Source: Planctomycetota bacterium (GTDB lineage Bacteria; Planctomycetota; UBA11346). From it: a DNA stretch of 64,000 nt. The translations under genes were made by a program, and so were the position numbers. The stretch lies in assembly GCA_016745075.1 (NCBI GenBank), contig JADGDD010000001.1:745125-809124 (forward strand). The letters are read 5' to 3'. Shown one piece after another: positions 18,201 to 30,100 of the stretch; the stretch's first letter is position 1; each line of letters begins with the position of its first letter. The notes beneath the pieces are model-generated. The model was not told the origin of the DNA and made no database searches. It worked only from the letters and a program-made list of their open reading frames with translations.

Positions 18201-19559
18201 TGCGACCATTTCAGCCGCAGTAGCATAACGTTTATCTGGGTCTTTTTGCATCATCTTAATGACAACAGCCTGATAAGCTTCGGGGACATTTGAATTTATC
18301 TTTGTTGGTAATTCTGGTTCTTCGTAATTGTGCTGATAAATGAGAGCACTTGGTGTCTTGCCATCAAACGGTTTTTCGTTGGTGAGTAACTCGTAAAAAC
18401 AACAGCCCAGAGAATAGAGGTCACTTCGGGCATCAACGTCTTCGCCACGACCTTGTTCTGGGCTCACGTAAGCTGGAGTACCAACGGTTGTTCCAGTTAA
18501 CGTTAAGTTACTTTCTCCAAGAACCTTTACGATACCAAAGTCAGCAATTTTAATAACACCTTTATCGGTGAGCATTAAATTGGGAGGTTTAATGTCACGA
18601 TGAACAAAATCATGTTTTGCTGCTTCTACAAGACCACGACCAGATTGAATAATATAATCTGCTGCTGCATGCGGATCTATGTATTTATCCTCTTTTTTAT
18701 GGTCTTCGATGACAATTTCGAGGTCTTTGCCTTCAACAAATTCCATGATGTAATACGGTGTACCAAGCTCCGTACCGGCATCAAATACCTGTACCACATA
18801 ATCACCGCTGAGCATAGAAGCAGCTTGAGCTTCCATTTCAAAACGAATGCGCAAATCTTCATTTGACGCAAGATGCGGTGGCAAGACTTTTACGGCAACA
18901 CGACGAGCAAGACGTTTGTGACGACCACGATAAACCGTCCCCATGCCCCCCTGCCCAAGGATACCACCAATTTCATAATCACCCCAGGTTTGTCCTGTGG
19001 CTAAACCTTTTTCACCTTTGAGGTGCCAACCATCATTAAAAGAGCCTGTTCCTAAAACAGATCCTTTGGTTTTTGTTCCTGTTGTGGTTCCGCCCTTGGT
19101 TCCCGTTTCAGATTCTTCGCCCGGCTTTGTTCCACTTTCTTGCCCGACGTTAACAGCTCCTGCTGGAATACCTGCCATGGTTGCTTCTGAGCCATCCCAG
19201 TCTTCCGCATCATCTGTACCCATACCAACCATCGTTGCTTCTGAGCCTGTCCATGCTTCTGGATCGCCATCTAACACCGCACCATCGCTAGTAGAAACAC
19301 CAACCATCGTTGCTTCTGAACCTGTCCATTGCCCCTCTGCATCCTCGGATGCCGGAGGGTGAGCACCACTAGCTGGAACTCCAATCATTGTATCTTCGCT
19401 TCCGGTCCACTGATGAGCTGACTCTGTTGCCTGTGGCTGTGTCGCGCCAGCAGGAACCCCAATCATAGTATCTTCAGTACCAGTCCATTCTTGCTCAGGT
19501 TGACTTGGAGATTCAGATGTATCTATTGGATCTTCTTCTGGTGTATGTTCTGTTGTCAC
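15273..19559 (-). CDS. Transmembrane Ser/Thr protein kinase with FGE/SUMF domain
   Basis: A 1,428-residue PknB-type kinase. Residues 25-130 hold five repeats of W-x-G-(S/T)-E-(D/A)-T-M-x-G. The kinase domain (about 195-455) is complete: glycine loop LGQGGMG, Lys224, HRD with Asp322, and DFG with Asp340. One membrane helix lies at about 495-514. Residues about 520-1130 are helical repeats of roughly 70 residues (LVGEKDxxYxxW...KVxRVxEIE), probably an extended periplasmic stalk. The C-terminal FGE/SUMF-like domain (WEYACRAG, GNVWEWC, RGGSW, GFRIV) would then be outside the cytoplasm as a sensor or ligand-binding head. The start is a GTG with AAGGA 9 nt upstream. It is the last of four closely spaced genes led by the giant protein. 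Confidence 0.9.
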   Translation of the reverse strand: MTTEHTPEEDPIDTSESPSQPEQEWTGTEDTMIGVPAGATQPQATESAHQWTGSEDTMIGVPASGAHPPASEDAEGQWTGSEATMVGVSTSDGAVLDGDPEAWTGSEATMVGMGTDDAEDWDGSEATMAGIPAGAVNVGQESGTKPGEESETGTKGGTTTGTKTKGSVLGTGSFNDGWHLKGEKGLATGQTWGDYEIGGILGQGGMGTVYRGRHKRLARRVAVKVLPPHLASNEDLRIRFEMEAQAASMLSGDYVVQVFDAGTELGTPYYIMEFVEGKDLEIVIEDHKKEDKYIDPHAAADYIIQSGRGLVEAAKHDFVHRDIKPPNLMLTDKGVIKIADFGIVKVLGESNLTLTGTTVGTPAYVSPEQGRGEDVDARSDLYSLGCCFYELLTNEKPFDGKTPSALIYQHNYEEPELPTKINSNVPEAYQAVVIKMMQKDPDKRYATAAEMVADLETIRLGNAPITAILAAAKLGTGADDMMKRMGMVQSNLKKLLWIAAAVLMIVGLGTWYVIDRNDKKVEIENLKVTLAPLDNPEPLPIGYEESFKRLQDLAGESDEVVNTWKKKVEKVSKIESDILTQLSKDEATQSEIDWSNDAYSQYVAQVGTEAVMATEFKNYIEQETQDIQNLKKELSGIDQKENHTEAGWKKYGDDLILYGRLVGEKDPSYSRWSGIRNVYNEEIAIERTALSQLSDVDGIIKKDQLDKLQKILNRFVIRVGENNSEYITHKDFLEQRFKTYESLRKKMEKEHKDDFISEVALERTAASVTDFSEHAPKDDVVLERVQTVRQNSIDRIKDTKNKLRMTAANDASYMNDDKNDRYLRYTKSRESAEYIKTIKDLVKSDDEELNKWEGEVDKTMERYASLMKNVKRFLRRKTDGDILKKVEQNQAREYIKDLEELGATEDVEIERLQDFITDEEAEIDRLVSFLSPIDKIEALPEGAAEKLELYLRYMGRDDVSYVKWNDKVNQVEGELRYLKDALDGPIEIPDDVQERMERLATLIGSQSIQYGEWAKKIKRVAEIEEQLEILNEAIPLPVNVDKLLSELSKETGTTSKQYKKWLKKVNRVREIKGSLGELNTLVILPPETKNLILELESLVGEKDEKIQQLKPQYKNLYGPVPPEWANADTFKRGDDYGIYAELLNETLPSIGFRYVPYGEFMLGAKGGKGDETSIEMGISKAFWISETECTQALYTAVMGHNPSKFAGKDEHPVERVSYNDLVLFFDKLNQQIPGLNARLPKEIEWEYACRAGTAAGDGSQRADFVYSTHIADEDRDVRNVAWYEDNSGDRTHPVKERLPNPLGLFDMQGNVWEWCLGKKTSSYPTVKAVDWEGKEGDLYVVRGGSWRDPASSCRTANRHGIAQTVRSPCLGFRIVVEVQMTAELPLEHVAEQEEAILEIGAEIPDVEEPVAVLDSAGELPESLDTIAE
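19170..19487 (-). repeat. Five-fold W-x-G-(S/T)-E-x-T-M-x-G peptide repeat in kinase N-terminus
   Basis: Trp25, 51, 78, 103 and 121 each start a copy, with the central Thr at 31, 57, 84, 109 and 127. Spacers are rich in Asp, Glu, Ala and Pro and look disordered. Each Thr has the acidic-Thr-hydrophobic-Gly setting common in Ser/Thr-kinase autophosphorylation sites recognised by FHA domains. Phosphorylation is inferred, not shown. Confidence 0.75.
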
Positions 19560-19590
19560 AATCGTATATCCTTACGTCTTTTAAAACCAA

Positions 19591-20259
19591 TTATTCTTCT
19601 AATCTGCTTGGTAGTGCAGAAACACGCCAACTGATACCAAGCATAAAACCAATACCGGATTGCTCCATATGCAATTCAAAGTCACCGGTACTTCCATCTA
19701 AATCTGTTGTTATTTGTGAATAGCCAACCATTAATGAAGCAAGCCAGTTTTCTGAGATATTATAATTGGCACCAATTCTTGCACCATAGCCAAGACCTGT
19801 TCCATCAGCATCAAAACTGTTAAATGCGGTGGTTGTTGGGAAGGTCATATTATTCTGACTGATGCCACCAAAAACTTCACCGGTTAAGGCCCACGAATCT
19901 GATATCTGCCATCCATAGCCACCAAGCCCTCGAAGACTGATAACCGCCGCATCACCATCACCACCAAGTGCGTACAGGCCATATTGTGCCTCTGCTCCAA
20001 TATAAAAGCCTTTGTCATCCCCTGCATCAGTAAATGCATGCAGATAACTCGCATTCAATCCATAACCACTCTTGAATGCCGTGCTTCCTGATGGGACAGT
20101 TATCGTTGGGTGGGTAATATCAAAATCAAAATCGAGCGGTAACGTTTCAAAACCCAATCGTGCATCATGTAAAATTAACTCTGCTGCTGTAAGGTTTGAA
20201 AAGAACGCTGTACTGCACAACCCAAGACAACTCAGGCTTACCATTTTCTGTATGTTCAT
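19591..20259 (-). CDS. Small outer-membrane beta-barrel-like protein
   Basis: A 222-residue protein with a Sec signal peptide (MNIQKMVSLSCLGLCSTAFF..., probable cleavage after LTAA). The mature part alternates polar and hydrophobic residues with aromatic girdle residues (YGLNASYLHAF, GFYIGAEAQYGLYAL, WALTGEVFGG, GARIGANYNISENWLASLMVGY) and ends near an aromatic residue (ISWRVSALPSRLEE follows). This is the pattern of an 8- to 10-stranded OmpA/OmpX-type barrel. No catalytic motif is seen. It lies between the FGE-like lipoprotein (20-nt gap) and the kinase (31-nt gap) and so is probably cotranscribed with both. It may help anchor or export the surface components. Confidence 0.65.
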   Translation of the reverse strand: MNIQKMVSLSCLGLCSTAFFSNLTAAELILHDARLGFETLPLDFDFDITHPTITVPSGSTAFKSGYGLNASYLHAFTDAGDDKGFYIGAEAQYGLYALGGDGDAAVISLRGLGGYGWQISDSWALTGEVFGGISQNNMTFPTTTAFNSFDADGTGLGYGARIGANYNISENWLASLMVGYSQITTDLDGSTGDFELHMEQSGIGFMLGISWRVSALPSRLEE

Positions 20260-20279
20260 GTATTCTCTAATAAAAATAA

Positions 20280-21134
20280 CTAAGGTATATAAGTAAGACG
20301 AGCGCCAACCAAAGCATGCTCTGTGTGTTGATATAAATTAAGTTTGTTCGCAGAACGAGCTTGGCCGATACCATCTTTCCAGCTGCCTCCACGGAGTATA
20401 CCTTCACTGGTCCACTCCCACAGATTCCCATGCATATCATACAAACCAAAAGCATTGGCAGCGTATGTTGCAACGGCTTTAGGACCAAGATCACCATTCA
20501 TTGTTTCCGACACCGCAGCATAATTTCCTGCAACCGTACCACCGTATGCATCTCCCCATGTATACAGACCTGTACTGCCTGCACGGCAGGCATGCTCCCA
20601 TAAAATATTACTTGGTAATGATAATGCAAACGGCTGTGTTGCACTGTAGGCCGTTAAGGCTGAGGTAACAGTAGAATGACTTAATGCATACGCGGGCATT
20701 TCTGCGGCAATAGAGCTAGACGACACAATGCCAGTTGCAGGCAAAACACTCGCCCATGGCATACTACTTGCTCCTGCAATATATTCCCATTGTTTTTGCG
20801 TTGTCTCAAAGACAGCAACAAAACTTTTATCAAGAGCACTCACCCCCTGCACTTCATCTGCACTATATCCAAAACTACCAGGAGCAGAACCATAACTTGC
20901 TAGAGTAGCATCTATAGATCTAAAAACCATATGGGTTGTTCTGTATTTGTTATTTGTAAGTAAGTCTGAAACATCGCGTTGTGTGACAACAGCGCCTGTT
21001 TCTAAGTTCACTACCACAAAATCAGAGACAACTGAACCAATGAGTTTTTCAAGTTCTTCTATCTCAGTCTGACCTGCTCCACAACCAGACAAGAAATAGC
21101 CCGCAAGCGTAAGAAATGCAATGAGTCGTTTCAT
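20280..21134 (-). CDS. FGE/SUMF-like lipoprotein
   Basis: A 284-residue protein with a lipoprotein signal peptide and lipobox LSGC (lipidated Cys18). The rest is a short FGE-sulfatase-like (C-type-lectin-like) domain: FETTQKQWEYIAG, SLPSNILWEHACRAGS, YTWGDAYGG, FGLYDMHGNLWEWT, LRGGSWKDG and a terminal VGARLTY. The domain is degenerate compared with true formylglycine-generating enzymes and is probably a binding module. It starts 23 nt after the giant gene and precedes the beta-barrel gene. The same domain type caps the membrane kinase two genes downstream. Confidence 0.8.
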   Translation of the reverse strand: MKRLIAFLTLAGYFLSGCGAGQTEIEELEKLIGSVVSDFVVVNLETGAVVTQRDVSDLLTNNKYRTTHMVFRSIDATLASYGSAPGSFGYSADEVQGVSALDKSFVAVFETTQKQWEYIAGASSMPWASVLPATGIVSSSSIAAEMPAYALSHSTVTSALTAYSATQPFALSLPSNILWEHACRAGSTGLYTWGDAYGGTVAGNYAAVSETMNGDLGPKAVATYAANAFGLYDMHGNLWEWTSEGILRGGSWKDGIGQARSANKLNLYQHTEHALVGARLTYIP

Positions 21135-21157
21135 AATAATATCCTTTGCTAATTATT

Positions 21158-24100
21158 TTACTGTGCTGCTACAACATCAACAGTAACGAGGAAGCTATGA
21201 ATACCAACCTCAGTTCCATTAGTAATAGTAATGCTAATGGGGTGATGTTTACTCACATCGCCTGTTACCGGTGTCCATGTAAATGTCCCTGATGTTGATA
21301 TAGCCATATCACCAATTTTATTCAGTACTGCATATTCTAAGCTTGGGTTTGCAGGTAAATTACTGGTTTCAACCAACAATGTATAATTTAATTCAGTTCC
21401 GACTGTTGCAGACATTGGTGCATCTGAAATAACAATTGGACGAGTTGTTAAATCTAGGCTAGTTATCACAACAGTCATTGTGATCTCGCTAGATTCAAGC
21501 GCACCATCTACATCAATGGCTTTCACAACAAACTGATCTGTTCCTGAAGCACCTGTATTCGGTGTATAGGTAAACCCACCAGTTGCTGGATTTATTGTGG
21601 ACAAGGTTCCGCGTGATGGGCTGGTAACAACAACAAAATTATCTACCAATGAATCTGGATCGGCAAAACTAATGGTACTATTGAGATCGACACTCATAGC
21701 CGTTGAGTATGTTCGGGCTGTGACAACAGGTGCATCGTTTACAGGGATAACAGTTATAACCTGTGTAAACGAATCTGATTTATTTGCTGGGTCAGTAATC
21801 GTGACCGTGACCGTTCTATCCAATCCACTTGGTGCTTCGGATGTATTTTCATAGGTAAGCGCTTGCAATGCTAATTCTGTAGCCGTTTCTGTAGCTGAAG
21901 TATTTAAATTGATGATCAGGTCAGATCCGCCAGTTCCATCCGATGCGGCTGTCCCAATTGGGGTATTTTGATAAGAAAGAGTAGATCCATCAAAACTGAT
22001 GTCACCAGCGCTTCGTATCGAAAGCACATCAGCAGATGTTCCGTTGCTGGTAAGAGAAGCCGTTAAAGCCTTAAACGTGAGTTCTGTACCTTTCACTAGG
22101 TCAACGGTAGGATCTATTAATGAACTTGCAGCATTCTCTGTGTACGATACGGCAGCTCCTGTAGGGAATGTTTGTGGAGCAGTTCTATCAATCGTAATAA
22201 CAAAAGCTTTTAACACACTTTCCGCTCCTCCTGCATCAACAGCTTTAACAGCAAATCCATCAGATAAACCTACCTTATCGTTTGAGCCATGTGTATAAGT
22301 AATATGCCCAGCCGCTATTTCAGCAGGTGTAAAAGTACCGTTAATTGAAAGTGCACCACCCGGACCTTCAAGTTCACCAAGTGTTGGCTCTAAAACCACT
22401 ACATAAGAAATGTCTGTAGTCGCATGATCCTCATCAGAGACAGATAACATAGCCGTCGTTAGAATTTTCCCAGTTCCCGCAGACACGGTTAATACATTTG
22501 TGCCGGCAATAACAGGAGCGTCGTTTACTTGCGCAACAGAAACGACAAACAATGCATTTGTGGTTTTATCATCTGCTAAGTTGCCAGGCGTACCTCCATC
22601 ATCTGTTACCGTTATCGTAATAGTGGTGCTGCCTGCTTGCTGAGCAACTGGTTGGTAATTCAATATAGCAGTACTCGCTGGACTACTATAGACCACTGTT
22701 GGATCTGGAACGAGCCCTGGATTACTACTTGTTGCTGTAATTGTCAGTGAATCATTTTCATTTGTCTGACCTGTAGAAATACCGCTAATGGTTAATGATT
22801 GTGCTCCTGCATCCTCCGAAAGGTTTTGAGTAACAGGCGCATTCACAGAAGGTGCATTATTTCCCGCCTTATTGACAACTTGTACAGCTGGTACTGAAAG
22901 GTTTGAATAATTCACATCACTAGAGATCGTATTTTTTAAAGTAATTTGATATGGTTGATCTCCATGTGTGCTATCTAATTGGCCAGTTATCGTAACCGTT
23001 TGTAATACATTCCAATTGCTGCTGGTAAACGTCAGCTGAGGTATATCAACAAGCCCTTGATCAATTCGACTGCTTTGTACGTCAATCGTTACATCATTGG
23101 CTGGTGCCGTATTCAAACGCACGGTAAAGCTTGCAGTTGCACCATTTTCATCTGTTTCAAGGCCTGTTAATGGAGTCACCAATACACCACTTGATTCATC
23201 ATCTTGATTGAGCACTGAAATTGATCGAGTTGGTAAAATTTTGTAACTCGGATCAATTGATGCAGCAAATGTACAATCAATTGAATAAATTTGATTACCA
23301 TCGGTATCTGGATCATCAACAGATAGAATATTTATATTTTGCGGTACTGACCAATTTGTTGTGTTAAAGCTGAGGCTGGTAACATTCAGGCTCCCTTCTG
23401 AAGCATCACTCACCGCAAGCGAAACTGTTACATCGGCACTTGGTATACTGCTTAGTGCAATTGCAATCGTAGCTGATGGGCCATTTTCTATAGTAACAAT
23501 ACCACCCCCCGGCGTTACAATCAAACCACTTTCATCATTATCAGTCAGGCTCACCGTCGCCGCACTGGTAATAGTGTTATAATCAGTATCGCTACTACTT
23601 GCAGTATGAGTTATAGACCCGGTATGAGTAAGGGCTTCATCTAAATTATCATCAATTGCAGTAACAGTAATGGTTTGTTCTGTATTATAGTTACCACTGG
23701 TAAACGTGAGGGACGCTGGAGAGAAGCTTACTTGACCGTCACCATTTGACAAAGAAACAGTTACGTCTGCTGTTGGCGCACTACCAAGGCGAACCTCATA
23801 GGTATCTGTTGCACCTGCTTCGGTAACCAGCGTTCCTCCATCTGTATGAGTTACAATAATGGCTGCCTGGTCATCATCGACATTGGTTACTGTAACAGTT
23901 CCAGTAGTACCTCCATAGGCAGCATCAATGCTACTCACCGTTAACGTGATAGTAGCGATTTGATCTCCATCTTGATCAACATCATCAACTCCGGTGACGG
24001 TAACTTCTTGTACTGTTGCCCAATTTTGGGATGTAAATGTAAGGCTCGATGTACCAACCGTCACTTCTCCTGTGTCGGAGCTTGTGAGGTTAATCACAAC

Positions 24101-27100
24101 ATCAGCTGATGGCTGACTACCAAGAATTACCGCAAATGATCCGGTAGAACCAGTTTCGCTTACTTCTAATGTCGTTGGAGAAATTTGTAGGCCTGGTGTA
24201 TCATTATCAGTAATAGCAACTGAAACCGAAGGTACAGTCATACCATCGTAGCCACCACCCGTTACAAAAGTAGTCACAGAACCAACGTGAGCACCCTCGG
24301 CTTTCTCGTCATCCACAGCTGTAACGGTTACGGTTTGGGCAGTGCTCCAATTAGCGGTAGTGAAGCTCAGCAAGGATGGCGAGACTGTTTCCTGCCCGTC
24401 TGCTGTTAAATTCAAGCTAACCGTGCCTGTTGGCTCACTGGTAAGGACAACGGTATAACTACCACTCGCTCCCCCTTCAACTGTGGCAGGAGCACCAACA
24501 ATGCTGACTCCTGCTGTATCATTATCTGTAATAGCATGACTACTAGCCGTGACAGTTAATCCATTATATTTAGCATCGGCGCTGGTTAATGTATAGCTAA
24601 TAGTCCCACTATGGCTAGCTTCTGCGATAGCATCGTCAATTGCACTTAATTGAACAGTACCACTCATTGATCCACTATTGAGAACCAGACTAGTCACATC
24701 TGTTGTTAATTGATTTGATGGAGTTAATGAAATGGTTACATCTGCTAACGGCACCGTTGCCAAAGTAATAGGTAGAGCTTGTGCCGCTGCCCCTTCTGTA
24801 GTAGCAGTTGTTCCAGTTAATAGACCAACAACTTGTATTGGGAAAACTGCTAATACTGATTCTGAGACACCAACATCTCCACGATTACCATCACTAACGA
24901 CAAAGGCAAAAGCATCATCAGTACTACTCAGCACACCATTTTGTTCATAAGCAACCACACCATCTCTAATATGTTGATTAGTGAAATAATCATTCACACC
25001 AAGTGACGTTCCTGATAACAATAAACGACCTCGGCTTGGCGGCAGAATAATATTATAGCGCAAATCAGCATCGCTACTATCTACATCCGTCGCATTTAAT
25101 TGTAGCTGTGTTGCATGAAGTGTTTTTGTCTCACTTGGAAGTACACGGAAATCGTTACTCGCATCCACATAGGTAAAGCCTGTGTTGGTCGTTACTGTTG
25201 GAGCATTATTTACTGCTGTAACAACAATATCAAAAGAGGTCTGAGTACTGGCATCATCGGTAAGGTCTTGCGGTGTACTACCATTATCTGTAACCGTCAG
25301 TTGTATTGTCGCAGTTCCCGACTGTTCAGTTACTGCTGTGTATTGTAAGGTCGCTGTTGAAGAGGAACCATCATAGATAATTACAGGGTTCGAAATAAGA
25401 CCAGTATTCTGACTAACAGCAGTAATTGTAATGCTATCATTTTCACCACTTTGCCCAGTTGAAATTCCAGATAAGGCTATTTGCTGAATGCCAGCATTTT
25501 CGACAATAGTTTGTTGCCCAGGGTTTGTTATTTCAGGAGCATTGTTCGCTGCCTTATTAACAACCAAAACAGCATCACCTTCTTGTCCATCATAATTAAC
25601 ATTGGCTGACTCTGCCGCCTGTACAATAACATAATACTCTTCATCACCATGATTAACATCCTTCAGCCCTGTAATGGTAACAATTTTCTCAGAGGTATCA
25701 TTCGCAGCAAAGTTCACCTCAGAAACGCTCAAAGTACCTTGCAAGGCGTTGGTGTTGTATAAAGGAATGCGCACTGTTTCTGGAACAGCTTGGGTCAAAC
25801 TAATGGCAAAAGAAACTGTGCCGCCCATTTCTGTTGTTTCAATTTTATAGGTTGGCGAAACAACAATATCGAATGACTCATTATCTTCCACATAGCCAGA
25901 AAAATAAGCATTGGCAAGTGCTTTGTAATCAGTATCCGTTGAATTCGCAAAAAGAGCAGCCAAAACAAATTGCATTTTTCCATCCACATCAACGTCATCG
26001 ACAGCCTGTGCGGTTATGGTTTGGGCAACATTCCAGTTAGCATTTGTAAATGTCAGCGAAACCGCATCTAAATTACCACTACCAATCGCGGTAGAAACTT
26101 CATCTTTTAAGACTAACTGTTTAGAGGATTGGTCTGGCAACTGCACTGATGTCAGAACAACGATAACATCCGCAGCTGGTTGACTGGTCAAACGAACATC
26201 AACGGTTTGATCTACACCACCTTCTGCAACTGTCACTGTTAAAGGATTAAAGAGCACACCCATAGTATCATCATCAGTTACTGCCACAGCAACATCTACA
26301 GCAGCAACCGCATCATAACCACCATTGGCACAGGTGTGATTAATGACAACGGAATACACATCGCCTTCATCAATACTATCATCCACCGCTGTTAGGCTAA
26401 CAGTTTGGGCAACATTCCAATTACTTGATGTATAGGTGAGCGTTGTTGGTGAAGCTGTCAATTGTGTACTATCAACGGTTAAGGAAACCGTTACATCACC
26501 CGTTGGTTGCTGGCTTAAGACAAGGCCGTAAGAATCTGTTGTACCGGATTCACTAATAGCAGTACTTCCGCTAGAATGAACAACCAAAAGTGACTCAACA
26601 TCATCATCAATATTAGTAAGCGATAGTGTTGTTGCTGTTAAAGCATTGTACTGAGCATCTTCAACACTACTTGGTGTGAGAGTAACACTATAGGCGTTAT
26701 CACCACTGCCAGCTACATCTTGACCTATAATCGTAATTTGTTGAGCCGTATTCCAATTACTTTCTGTAAAGCTCAAGGAAGCTGGTGTGACTGTACCAAA
26801 GAGTTCATTGGAACTCGCAATAGCAAGAGAGACATCACCACTTGGCTGACTGGTTAGGGTAACCGAACACACAACTGATCCACCCGTTTCATCTGTTTGC
26901 AAGTTCGTATTTGGTGACACAAAAATTCCCAATACATCGTTATCTGTAATCGTTACAACCACATTATTGATATTAACACTCTCATAAGAGCTACCAGCAG
27001 CACTGTGACTAACGGTTGAGCTATGTGTTCCTTCAGCAATAGCATCATCTATAACATTTATCGTCACCAATTGTGGTTGGCTATAGTTTACACTCGTGAA

Positions 27101-30100
27101 AACCAATTCACTTGGTGAAATAGATGACTGATTATCGGCAACCACCGTAACCGTAACATCTTCTGTTGGTTCAGATCCAAGTACTAGCGTATAGATGGCA
27201 GAATCTCCGCCTTCTGTTTTGCTCCATGCTGTTTGATTAACAATTACAGACCGTGTATCATTATCTGTAATCGTAATCGCTATTTCATTAGCATCAATAT
27301 CATCATAAGTACCATCCCCAGTTGTCACACGGGCATACACTGGTATTTCAACTAATTCTTCTGCTATAGCATCATCAGCAACCGTGAAAGTAATATTTTG
27401 TCCAACATTCCAGTTGGCAGTTGTAAAAGTAAATGATTGTGGGGATGCAACACTGGTAATTTGTCCAAGTGTATTCCATGACAATTCAACAATAATATCA
27501 CTTATTGGTTGTGATGATAGCTCCACAGAGAAGGACTGTTGGGTTACATCACCTTCAGTAACTGATGTTGGCGTAATAACAATTCCAGCGCTGTCATTAT
27601 CTGCTACAATGACTGTTCCTCCAGAGAGGGACATGCCTGCATATTCAGCGGCACCTGTTACCGTAAAGCCAAAGTTTCCATCATGGTTCCCTTCAGTGAT
27701 AACATCATCTACAGCAGCAATGGTCACTTCTTGTGCCGTGGACCAGTTTGCCGGTGTGAAGGTAACAGAAGATGGTGTTGCTGTTATTTGGGCATCAACA
27801 GTGACAGCAATGATTACGTCTGCAGTTGGCTCTGTTTCTAGTGTCAGCACAATGCTATCACTCGCACCACCCTCTACAGCAGACGTATAACCATCTGTTT
27901 GAGTAATATCAACATCAGCAATATCATCATCTTCGTTGGTAACCGTTACGTCAGAAGCATCTACGCCACTATAATTAGTGTCCGTACTTTCCGCTGCAGC
28001 TAAGGCTATAATCACCGCCTGCGCTCCATCTTGAACTGCATCATTTTCACCTGTCACAAAAACCCATTGCTCTTGTGCCCAGTTTGTTTCGTTAAAGGTT
28101 AATTCAGAAAGGTTTAAACTCACTTCGTTAACGTCTGCTGTGCTCACTGGGATACGAACTTCTGCTGTTGGCTGACTTTCTAAATTTACAGTAAATCCAG
28201 ATGACGTTCCTGACTCTGAAACCGTCAATGTTGTCGTCGAAATCGCTATGCCTTTGGTGTCATCATCCGTTGTCGTACCATTTATATCTGCAATCGTCAT
28301 TCCTGAATAATTGCTGTCACCACTAATTGCGCTTGCTGCAATTGCAAAAGCAACGGCCCCGTCTTCTTCATCGTCATCTATCCCTGTTACCGTAACAGTT
28401 TGTACAGTGTTCCAGTTTGCAGGAGTAAATGTTAAAGTTTTTGGAGAAACTGAAGCTTCAGTTTCATCATTGGAAGCAAGAGTAATCGTTACGTTTGACG
28501 TTGGGTTTGTTCCAAGTTTTATTGTGTACGTTGCTGTACCATTGTTTTCGACTACCGTTGCTGGAGACAATGCTGTTTGAATAACACTTGCGGTATCATC
28601 ATCGGTAACCGTAACCGTAATAGGGTCTATGGTAGCCCTGTTGAACCCTGCTCCACTAGCCACATGAGTAATGCTGGCACTGTGAATGCCTTCTGCAATA
28701 AGGTCATCGACTGCCGTTACCGTAACTGTTTGAGGAGTACTCCAATTACCTGCAGTAAACACAAGCTGATTCGAAACGGCATCCACAACTATTTGCGAGT
28801 CAGGCACAATAGTAACTGTCACATTTGACAATGGCTCTACATTTAATGACACAGTATAACTATCTGTCGCCCCGTTCTCTACAACATCTGTACTCGTACT
28901 TTCGGTAATGGTAACAATTGGCGTATCATTATCTTCGTTTTGTAGAGAGACGACAATATCTGGTTTTGTCGTATAATTTGTATCTGGTGTGTTACCATCA
29001 TTTACTCCAACGGTAGCCGTATACGGAATGGTACCATCTAAAATATTATCGTCTTGACCATTAATTTTAATAATTTTAGGCAATGTCCAATTACTAGTAG
29101 TAAAGGTATGTGTTGAAATATCTCTTTGTCCTTCAGTTGTGTCACTTGAAGAAATATCTATCTGTACATTCCCTGTTGGTTGTGTATCTAATGACACAAC
29201 TAATAAGGCATACCCACCATCTTCATCTGTTACAATTGTTGAATCAACGGTGATGCCTGCCGTATCATTATCAGTATTTATACCACTCACAGCACTTAAA
29301 GACATTGCTGCAAAAGCAGGATCGCTATCTGCCTGCGTATTATCTACAGATAGCGAAACGGAAAATGCCGCATCAGTATTATCGACATAGTTATCTACAC
29401 CCGTCACTGTCACAGTTTGTGCTGTACTCCAATCGCTCGGAGTAAAGGTTAATGTAGCTGCAGATAAAGACACCAAGGTTCCATTTGCAGAAAGTGTAAT
29501 ATATACTTTTTTACCCGTTGCTGGAGGTGCACCCAGAGCAACGGTGAACGTATCTGTAACAGTTCCCGCTTCATTAACCACTAATCCTGTTGTTGGTGTT
29601 ACCACAGCCTCCGCATTATCATCATCAACAACTGTTACGCTCACGCTATCGGTAATACTTCCGTACACAGCATCAGCTGTAATGGTAACGGTTGCCGTTG
29701 ACACAGCATCCAATAAAGAATCATCAACAGCTGTAACAGTAACTTCTTGTGGGATATTCCAATTGGCAGAAGTAAACGTAAACATTGCTGATATAGGAGT
29801 TATTTGACCATCACCATGAGCAATAGTAATAACGGTATCAGCTGATGGCTGAGAGCTTAAGGCAAGAGTAAATGTATCTGAGGTTGTACCTTCTTCATTA
29901 ACACTGGTGCTGCTATCTGATTCAACAATAATAAAGGATTCCGTATCATTATCAGTATTTTTCAGCAATAGATCATTTAAATCAATATCTCTATAGTTGG
30001 CATCTGCACTAGAAGACAACAAGAGGTTCACCGTATAAGAGATATCGCCGTCTTTAAATACATCGTCCACACCAGTGACGGTAACTGTTTGCGCTGTATC

